Of a stretch of 64,000 bases of DNA, positions 58,120 through 64,000 are shown piece after piece (the first letter of the stretch is position 1; each line of letters begins with the position of its first letter). This stretch comes from Saccharomonospora glauca K62 (GTDB taxonomy: Bacteria; Actinomycetota; Actinomycetes; Mycobacteriales; Pseudonocardiaceae). The stretch lies in the NCBI RefSeq assembly GCF_000243395.2, contig NZ_CM001484.1, positions 4,169,350 to 4,233,349 on the forward strand, in the 5' to 3' direction. The notes beneath the pieces are model-generated. The model ran no database searches and was not told where the DNA came from. It worked only from the letters and a program-made list of their open reading frames with translations. Position numbers and translations under genes: made by a program.

Positions 58120-60775
58120 GGGAACCGCCCTGGAAGTCGTTGCGCCTGCCACCGGGTACGGAGTACTCGCTCGTCACCGGATACCCGAGGTAGGACCGCT
58201 CCCAGCCGAGTTTCGCCCAGTGCGCGCGAATCGCGCCGTACACGGCGTGAGCGCCCGTGCGTGGCGTCCAGTACACGGACCCGCCCTTGGTGAAGTGGTT
58301 GTACCTGCCGACGCCGTCGGGTGTCCTGCTCTCATCGGTGGTCGGGTACCCCAACGGCCCCCGCTCCCAGTTCATCGCGGCCCACCGCTTGCGTATCTCG
58401 CCCCAGATGGCGTTGGCACCGGTTCGCGGGGTCCAGTAGATCGACACGGTGCGCGTGTACGACGTGCCGAGGAAGTGGTTGAACCTCCCCTCGCCGTCGG
58501 GCGTCACGGTCTGGTCGGTGCTGGGCGGCCCGAACCGCTCGTGCCCGCCCAACGCGACGTACTTCTCCGCGATCGGGCCGTGCACCTCGTGCGTGCCCGT
58601 GCGTGCCGACCAGTACAGCCGCCCGTTGACGTGCTCGCGGTAGTACATTCCGCCGTCGACCACCACCGGCCCCGTCGGCGGGCCCAGCACCTCCCGCAGC
58701 TCCGGTTCCGCGTCGTACCGCTGTTCCACGGGAGTCACGTAGACGGCGCTGATCGTGAAGTCCTCGTCGGGCATCGTGATCGTGCGCGTGCGTTCGGTGA
58801 CACCGTCGTCCCAGCCGGAGAACACCGACACGCCGTCGGCCGCTGTCCGCGCGGCCGACAGCCCCACGGTGGCCCCCGCGGTCACCATGGCCGTTCCGCC
58901 CCTGCCGTTCGACGTGTCGCCGTCGCCCTCGCTGGTGATCTCCACGGCGGCGGGGACGTTGCTCGCCAGGGTCAGGCGGTGCTCCCTCGGCAGCGCCTTG
59001 TAGGTGTAGCTGCTCTGCACCCCCTCGCTGTCGGTGGCCGTCGCCGTCAGCTCCATGTGGGAGTCGGGGTGGTCGGTGAACGGGACGGAGAACACCATGC
59101 CCTCGCCCGACTCCGTCGGATGCGCGTGACACGTCTCCTGTTCCGGGCAGTGCACCACCGTGGCCTGCCACCGCACGTCGAGGACCCCGTCCTCGGCGTC
59201 GGTCGCCATCGCGCTCACCGTCACCCACTCGCCCACCGCGTACGTGTGGTCCTCCCGCGTCTCCGCCCGCAGCACCGGAGTGTGGTTGCCGGGTACCACG
59301 GTGACCTCCGTCGTGCCCTCGGCTCCCGCGGTGTCGGTGACCGTGAGCCGCGCCGTGTACCGTTCCTCGGCCTCCCCGTAGGTGTGCTCCACACGCGCGC
59401 CGGTGGCGGTGTTGCCGTCACCGAAGTCCCACTCGTACGTCAGGGGATCGCCGTCGAAGTCGAACGACTCCGAGCCGTCGAACGACACCGTGCGGGTCTC
59501 CGGGTCGGTCTCCACGGAGACGCGCGCGACGGGCTCCTGGTTACCCGCCGCGTATACGAGGCGCTTCAGCTTCCCCGACGCGATGTCGGCGAACACGATG
59601 TCGCCGCCCGCGGCGGTACCGAACTTCACGGGCCGTCCCACGTTCGTGCCCAGCGGCGGACTCTGCGGGGCCTGCGTCAACCTGCCCTGCTCGTCGTAGC
59701 GAAGCGACCACAGCTTCTGATGGGTGTAGTCGCCGAAGAAGTACGCGCCCCGGTACTCCTTCGGATAGGTCGATCCCGTGTAGACGACCCCGCCGGTGAC
59801 GCTGTTGGCGTTGTCGACCCCCTTGCCGTGGCGGAACTTCACCAGCGGGGGCGTGTTGGGCGCGTGGTCGCACTCGGGCAGTTCGCGATAGCCGGGAGTG
59901 GGTTCGGTGCCTTCCCAGCACGGCCAGCCGTAGTCGCGCCCCGGCTGCACGAGGTTGACCTCCTCCCACCGGTTCCACCCGACGTCGCCGACGATGGGCA
60001 GGCCCGTGCGCGGATCGAGGGAGAGCCGGAACGGGCTCCGGAACCCACTGGCGAAAATCTTGCTACGGGCGGAGTCCGGGGCCGACGGATCGTAGAAGGG
60101 ATTGCTCTCGACGCCGTGGCCATCGGCGGTGAGGTGCAAGATCTTGCCCTGCAACGCGTGGGGCTTCTGGGCCCGTAGCGCGAGGCGATCGGTCTCGGTG
60201 TAGCTCGCGACGTCGCCGACCGACACCCAGATGGTGCCGTCGTCGTCGGGCACGATCCCGGTGATGCCGTGCACGTTCGCGTCACCGGGCAGGCGGAGCA
60301 GTTCGGTCTCGCCGGTCAGGCCCGTGGGCTCGTCCGCCCCCGTGACCTCCCAACGCGCGAGCGTCAGGTCGTAGGAGCCACCGCCGGTGGGCACCGAGCG
60401 GGCGAGGTAGACGTGACGGGTGGTCTCGTAGTCGGACGCGACCGCGAGCCCCACGAGCCCCATGTCCTGCTGGGACTCGACCGCGAGGCTGCGCAGAGTC
60501 CGCGAGCGGCCGTCGGGGGAGACCCACGCGACCGTGCCGGTCTTGCCCGTGGTGAGCACGCTCCCGTCGGGGAGATAGGCGAAGTCGGTCAGGTCCCCCG
60601 GCGACTGTCCGCTCGGTAGTTCCTTCAACGAGAAGCCCTCGGGCAGGCGCGGCTCCTCCGCCGACGCCCTGCCCTCCCCGGTCACCCCGAGCGCGGTGGT
60701 GAGGCCGGTTGCCAACAGCAACGCGGTGACGACGGCGGCCGGGCGCACGAACAGACGGTTCCCAACAGACCACAT
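58064..60775 (-). CDS. Secreted PQQ-type sugar dehydrogenase fused to PKD and LGFP repeats
   Basis: A 903-residue extracellular protein. A signal peptide (about 1-39, ending ASA-EE) precedes a six-bladed glucose/sorbosone dehydrogenase-type propeller (about 40-400), a PKD domain (about 405-490, YEWDFGDGNTATG), an Ig-like region and at least three C-terminal LGFP repeats (for example LGYPTTDESRTPDGVGRYNHF and related blocks with YWTPRTGA). LGFP repeats anchor proteins in the cell envelope of mycolata and relatives. Quinone-dependent oxidation of wall or environmental sugars is a guess; catalytic residues were not verified. Confidence 0.87.
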   Translation of the reverse strand: MWSVGNRLFVRPAAVVTALLLATGLTTALGVTGEGRASAEEPRLPEGFSLKELPSGQSPGDLTDFAYLPDGSVLTTGKTGTVAWVSPDGRSRTLRSLAVESQQDMGLVGLAVASDYETTRHVYLARSVPTGGGSYDLTLARWEVTGADEPTGLTGETELLRLPGDANVHGITGIVPDDDGTIWVSVGDVASYTETDRLALRAQKPHALQGKILHLTADGHGVESNPFYDPSAPDSARSKIFASGFRSPFRLSLDPRTGLPIVGDVGWNRWEEVNLVQPGRDYGWPCWEGTEPTPGYRELPECDHAPNTPPLVKFRHGKGVDNANSVTGGVVYTGSTYPKEYRGAYFFGDYTHQKLWSLRYDEQGRLTQAPQSPPLGTNVGRPVKFGTAAGGDIVFADIASGKLKRLVYAAGNQEPVARVSVETDPETRTVSFDGSESFDFDGDPLTYEWDFGDGNTATGARVEHTYGEAEERYTARLTVTDTAGAEGTTEVTVVPGNHTPVLRAETREDHTYAVGEWVTVSAMATDAEDGVLDVRWQATVVHCPEQETCHAHPTESGEGMVFSVPFTDHPDSHMELTATATDSEGVQSSYTYKALPREHRLTLASNVPAAVEITSEGDGDTSNGRGGTAMVTAGATVGLSAARTAADGVSVFSGWDDGVTERTRTITMPDEDFTISAVYVTPVEQRYDAEPELREVLGPPTGPVVVDGGMYYREHVNGRLYWSARTGTHEVHGPIAEKYVALGGHERFGPPSTDQTVTPDGEGRFNHFLGTSYTRTVSIYWTPRTGANAIWGEIRKRWAAMNWERGPLGYPTTDESRTPDGVGRYNHFTKGGSVYWTPRTGAHAVYGAIRAHWAKLGWERSYLGYPVTSEYSVPGGRRNDFQGGSLIWHAADDRVTAQPRSSA

Positions 60776-60895
60776 ACCGTCACCTTCGACGGCAACGGCA
60801 CGGCCGTTTCCGCTGACACGCCGATCGTGTTATCCGCGCCCCGGTCCGGGTGAACACGGCTACCCCTTCGAGCGACGGGGAACCAGCCGAAAGAA

Positions 60896-60930
60896 GAAGC
60901 CGGGCGACCCACAAGGGATCGCCCGGCTTC
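60896..60930 (-). terminator. Terminator of the tadA/tRNA-Ser(CGA) unit
   Basis: GAAGCCGGGCGA (60896-60907) with its perfect complement TCGCCCGGCTTC (60919-60930) and an 11-nt loop. On the minus strand it is followed by TTCTTTC, 6 nt after the tRNA 3' end. Confidence 0.8.
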
Positions 60931-60936
60931 TCGTGG

Positions 60937-61021
60937 CGGTAGCGGTGGGATTTGAACCCACGGACGGTTGCCCGTCACACGATTTCGAGTCGTGCTCCTT
61001 CGGCCGCTCGGACACGCTACC
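60937..61021 (-). tRNA. tRNA-Ser (CGA)
   Basis: An 85-nt type II tRNA on the minus strand. Acceptor GGTAGCG (61021-61015) pairs with CGCTACC (60944-60938), discriminator G60937. The anticodon stem CACGA/TCGTG encloses CTCGAAA with anticodon CGA (60985-60987). A long variable arm and GGTTCAAATCC T-loop are present; CCA is not encoded. Its first five bases overlap the 3' end of tadA, including the TAG stop. Confidence 0.95.
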
Positions 61022-61562
61022 GCCGAATACGGTACCGCACGGCCCTCTCCCGATCTTCGACGGGGTCCGCCGAGGAATCTCGTTCCTGGTCAGCCCGGTC
61101 CCGGTGTTCGGAGAAGAAGTCGTTCAACAACGCCGAGCACTCGGCCTCCAACACCCCGCCGAGCACCTCCGGCCGGTGATTGAGTCGCCGATCCCGCACG
61201 ACGTCCCACAGCGAACCGACCGCACCCGTCCTCGGCTCCCACGCGCCGAACACGACCCGCGCCACCCGAGCCAGGACGAGCGCCCCCGCGCACATCGTGC
61301 AGGGCTCCACCGTGACGGCGAGCGTGCATCCCTCCAGTCGCCACCCGTCGCCGTGGACCCGCGCCGCCTCTCGCAGCGCCAGCACCTCCGCGTGCGCGGT
61401 GGGGTCGCCCAGTGCCTCCCGAGCGTTGTGCGCACCGGCCAGCAGCCGCCCGTCCGGCGCGAACACCGCGGCGCCGATGGGGACGTCGGCCGTGCCCCGT
61501 GCGCGCTCGGCGTAGTCGAGTGCCACGCGCACGGCGTCGAGATCGGTGCGGTCGGGGATCAC
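61017..61562 (-). CDS. tadA: tRNA adenosine(34) deaminase
   Basis: A 181-residue CDA-fold zinc deaminase: H57-A-E59 and P87-C88-T-M-C91 supply the zinc ligands and proton shuttle. It converts A34 to inosine in tRNA-Arg(ACG). GTG 61562 overlaps the stop of the preceding gene by 4 nt (GTGA). The C-terminus carries a charged extension. Remarkably, the TAG stop is bases 3-5 of the downstream tRNA-Ser(CGA). Gene order tadA, associated protein, tyrA matches M. tuberculosis Rv3752c-Rv3753c-Rv3754. Confidence 0.92.
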   Translation of the reverse strand: MIPDRTDLDAVRVALDYAERARGTADVPIGAAVFAPDGRLLAGAHNAREALGDPTAHAEVLALREAARVHGDGWRLEGCTLAVTVEPCTMCAGALVLARVARVVFGAWEPRTGAVGSLWDVVRDRRLNHRPEVLGGVLEAECSALLNDFFSEHRDRADQERDSSADPVEDRERAVRYRIRR

Positions 61563-62041
61563 AGCTCGTCGAGCACCGCCGTGTACTGCTCCGCGAACCC
61601 GCACCGCTGCGCGATCATCTGCAACTGCTCGTCGGGGTAGAGCTCGACCTCGTTGACGATGACCTCCAGTTCGGCCTCCGGCATCCCGAGGTCGGCCAGG
61701 ATCTCCAGGTCACCGGCGGGCCACACGGCGTCGTCGTCGTCATCGGGCGCATCGGCCCGCAGCAGGTCGAGCACGTCGGCCGCGATGTCGTAGTCCAGCG
61801 CGGCCGCCGCGTCGGAGAGCAGCAGCGACACCCCGCCGAGGGTGGGGCGGACGATAACGAAGAACTCGTCGTCCACCGCGAGCAACCCGAACACCGCGCC
61901 GGTCGACCGCAGCTTGCGCAGTTCGGTGATGGCGGTGTCCAGCTCGGTGAGCGCCGCGTCGTCGAGTCGACCGCAACGCCACCGACCGTCCTCCCTGACG
62001 ACGGCCACCGCGAACCCCGTGACCGGCTCCTTCACCGCCAT
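61559..62041 (-). CDS. tRNA adenosine deaminase-associated protein (Rv3753c type)
   Basis: A 160-residue acidic protein from ATG 62041, cotranslated with tadA by a 4-nt overlap. It has a beta-rich N-terminal half (FAVAVVREDGRW, FVIVRPTLGGVSLLLSDA), a stretch of five aspartates near residue 115, and a C-terminal helical part. This family is restricted to actinobacteria and named only for its position next to tadA; its function is unknown. Confidence 0.82.
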   Translation of the reverse strand: MAVKEPVTGFAVAVVREDGRWRCGRLDDAALTELDTAITELRKLRSTGAVFGLLAVDDEFFVIVRPTLGGVSLLLSDAAAALDYDIAADVLDLLRADAPDDDDDAVWPAGDLEILADLGMPEAELEVIVNEVELYPDEQLQMIAQRCGFAEQYTAVLDEL

Positions 62042-62125
62042 GAGTCCACCGTATACCGAGTCGGGCTTGTTAGGACCGACAAGACGACCGGCGAACGACC
62101 CGGCCCGCCATGTCAGGATCGAACC

Positions 62126-63358
62126 ATGACCGGACCGACCGACCTGCCCTCCCTGCCCGACGCCCGCTTCGCCGGGCTCCTCGACGAAGCACGGGCCCTC
62201 CAGCCGAGCACCGTCGCGCTGCGACGCGCCATCCACCGCCATCCCGAGGTGGGGCTGCAGTTGCCCAAGACCCAGCAGGCGGTGCTCGACGCGCTCGCCG
62301 AACTGCCGATCGAGACCACGCTGGGCACCACCACCACGTCCGTCACCGGCGTGCTGCGGGGCGCCGAACCGGGCCCCGCCGTGCTGCTGCGGGCCGACAT
62401 GGACGCGCTTCCGATGCCCGAGGACACCGGCCTGGAGTACGCCTCCGAGGTGGAGGGCGTCATGCACGCGTGCGGCCACGACACCCACGTGGCGATGCTG
62501 GTGGGAGCCGCCCGGCTGCTGGCCGAGCACGCCGACGAGCTGGCGGGCTCGGTGGTGTTCATGTTCCAGCCGGGCGAGGAAGGCCACCACGGTGCCCGGC
62601 ACATGATCCACGAAGGCGTGCTCGACGCGGCCGGCACCAGGGTGCGCAGCGCCTTCGCCCTCCACACCTTCGCCAACCTGCCGACGGGGGTGATCGCTAC
62701 GCGGTCGGGGCCGGTGATGGCCTCCGCGGACAGCTTCACGGTTCAGCTCATCGGCAAGGGCGGACACGGCTCGATGCCGCACAACTCGGTGGACCCGATC
62801 CCCGCGGCGGCCGAGATCGTCACGGCACTGCAGACCCGCGTGACGCGGACCGTCGACGTGTTCGACCCCGCGGTCGTCACCGTCACCCGGATCGCGGGCG
62901 GTACGACCGACAACGTGATCCCCGAGTCCGCCGAGCTCGAAGGCACCATCCGGACCCTGTCCGAACGCACCCGTTCGCACCTGCGAGCGGAAGTACCCAG
63001 GGTGAGCGAGCGCATCGGCGAGGCCCACGGCTGCCGGGTGGTGGCGGACCTGCGGCCCGGCTTCCCCGTCACGGTCACCGACGAGACCGAGACCCAACGG
63101 GTACTCGACCTTGCCGCCGAGGTCCTGGGGGTCGAGCGCTCGCGGCGGATGCCGAACCCGATCATGGGCGCGGAGGACTTCTCCTACGTGCTGCAGCGTG
63201 TTCCCGGCGCGTTCGCGTTCCTCGGAGCGTGCCCGCCGGACGTCGACCCGGCCGAGGCGGCGTCCAACCACTCCAACCGGGTGCGCTACGACGAGGAGGC
63301 CCTGGCCTACGGCGTGGCCATGTACGCCGCCTACGCACTGGACAGCCTGCGTAGGTGA
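62126..63358 (+). CDS. M20-family amidohydrolase (peptidase M20D)
   Basis: A 410-residue metalloenzyme. Metal ligands are visible in ACGHDTH and QPGEEGHHGA; the lid/dimerisation domain contains GKGGHGSMPH and a TDNVIPESAE segment; the last ligand is in IMGAEDFSYV. This is the pattern of amidohydrolases acting on N-acyl amino acids or hippurate. AGGA lies 7 nt before ATG 62126. It diverges from the tadA operon and precedes tyrA by 43 nt. Confidence 0.9.
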   Translation: MTGPTDLPSLPDARFAGLLDEARALQPSTVALRRAIHRHPEVGLQLPKTQQAVLDALAELPIETTLGTTTTSVTGVLRGAEPGPAVLLRADMDALPMPEDTGLEYASEVEGVMHACGHDTHVAMLVGAARLLAEHADELAGSVVFMFQPGEEGHHGARHMIHEGVLDAAGTRVRSAFALHTFANLPTGVIATRSGPVMASADSFTVQLIGKGGHGSMPHNSVDPIPAAAEIVTALQTRVTRTVDVFDPAVVTVTRIAGGTTDNVIPESAELEGTIRTLSERTRSHLRAEVPRVSERIGEAHGCRVVADLRPGFPVTVTDETETQRVLDLAAEVLGVERSRRMPNPIMGAEDFSYVLQRVPGAFAFLGACPPDVDPAEAASNHSNRVRYDEEALAYGVAMYAAYALDSLRR

Positions 63359-63401
63359 CACCTCGGATGGCGAAGGAGACCGCGGGCGGACGGGAGGCAT
63401 C

Positions 63402-64000
63402 GTGCGTGACGTGTGTGTGATCGGACTCGGGTTGATCGGCGGGTCGGTGCTGCGGGCCGCCGTCTCCTCGGGCAGGACCGCGTGGGGCGCCACGGCGTCC
63501 ACATCGGATGCCGACGCCGCCGTGGCCGACGGCTACGACGCGAGCACCGCCGTGGAGGACGCGTTGCGCAGGGCCGCCTCCCGCGAGGCCGTCGTGGTGC
63601 TCGCCGTTCCGCTCACCTCGCTGGAATCGGTGCTCTCCCTCGTCGAGCGGCACGCTCCGGGCTGCCTGCTCACCGACGTGACGAGCGTGAAGGCGCCGGT
63701 GCGGGAGGCGGTGCGAGCGGTGGCACCGTCGGTGACGTTCGTGGGCGGCCACCCGATGGCCGGGACGGCCGAGTCCGGATGGCGGGCGGCGACGGCGGAG
63801 TTGTTCGAAAGCGCCACCTGGGTGACCACCGTGGAACCCGCCACCGACCTCGCGGCCTGGCGGGAGGTGGCGACCCTGGCCGTCGACCTCGGTGCGCGCG
63901 TCGTGCCGCTGAACGCCGAGGTCCACGACGAGACGGTGGCCCGCGTCTCGCACCTGCCGCACCTGCTCGCGGCGGTCCTGGCGACGGTCGGCGCGGCGGG
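63402..64000 (+). CDS. tyrA: Prephenate dehydrogenase, N-terminal part (cut by window edge)
   Basis: The first about 199 residues of TyrA. The NAD-binding motif GLGLIGGSV is near the N-terminus, followed by TDVTSVK and VGGHPMAGTAESG, the substrate-binding segments of prephenate dehydrogenase. GGGAGG at 63392-63397 stands 4 nt before GTG 63402; GTG 63411 is an alternative with better spacing. It oxidatively decarboxylates prephenate to 4-hydroxyphenylpyruvate for tyrosine. The position next to tadA is as in M. tuberculosis. Confidence 0.93.
   Translation, partial: MRDVCVIGLGLIGGSVLRAAVSSGRTAWGATASTSDADAAVADGYDASTAVEDALRRAASREAVVVLAVPLTSLESVLSLVERHAPGCLLTDVTSVKAPVREAVRAVAPSVTFVGGHPMAGTAESGWRAATAELFESATWVTTVEPATDLAAWREVATLAVDLGARVVPLNAEVHDETVARVSHLPHLLAAVLATVGAA

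Overview
The window is chromosomal DNA of a high-GC actinomycete, most likely Pseudonocardiaceae (Saccharomonospora or Amycolatopsis-like; an inference from protein style and gene order). Support comes from strong G/C bias at third codon positions, many GTG starts, WhiB, Scr1/DUF397, LGFP and IniB-type proteins. As I remember the M. tuberculosis map, the backbone keeps the order Rv3679-Rv3680-whiB4-ponA2-Rv3683 ... asd-ask-leuA ... recR-ybaB ... dnaX ... tadA-Rv3753c-tyrA, with accessory blocks between.

Layout: 1-6.3 kb, two ArsA/GET3-like ATPases, a WhiB4-like protein, a class A penicillin-binding protein, a metallophosphoesterase and tRNA-Pro(CGG). 6.4-15.3 kb, a methyltransferase, an S9 peptidase, Dps, an FMN reductase, an esterase, a P450-ferredoxin pair with a divergent TetR regulator, an MFS exporter and a lipoprotein. 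15.4-22 kb, asd and ask (with a likely internal beta-subunit start), a nitroreductase, a decayed patch of small genes, and leuA behind a leucine-rich leader peptide and attenuator. 22-32 kb, DedA, WYL, SDR and LysR proteins, an EamA transporter and a five-gene peptide/nickel-type ABC importer operon. 32.6-36.5 kb, a P-loop kinase, recR, ybaB, dnaX and the SRP RNA. 36.5-38.1 kb, a DUF397 gene and a Scr1-type regulator around an unrecognised 63-aa gene in AT-richer DNA. 38-45 kb, gnd, an ECF sigma factor with its partner, a beta-lactamase-fold protein, transketolase and tRNA-Ser(GGA).

The most unusual part is 45.3-58.1 kb, between the two tRNA-Ser genes. It holds an isoniazid-inducible (iniBAC)-like locus: iniB, iniA and iniC on the minus strand, diverging from an Hsp70/actin-fold ATPase overlapping a large LuxR/STAND regulator. 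Converging on iniC is a second arm: two small predicted helical-hairpin proteins, a 30-aa ORF, a 921-aa FtsK/EccC-like ATPase and a 122-aa coiled-coil protein. Families and arrangement are read from sequence; that the arms form one envelope-stress or membrane-remodelling (perhaps phage-response) system is inference.

58-64 kb: a secreted sugar-dehydrogenase/PKD/LGFP protein, tRNA-Ser(CGA) overlapping tadA, a tadA-associated gene, an M20 amidohydrolase and the start of prephenate dehydrogenase.
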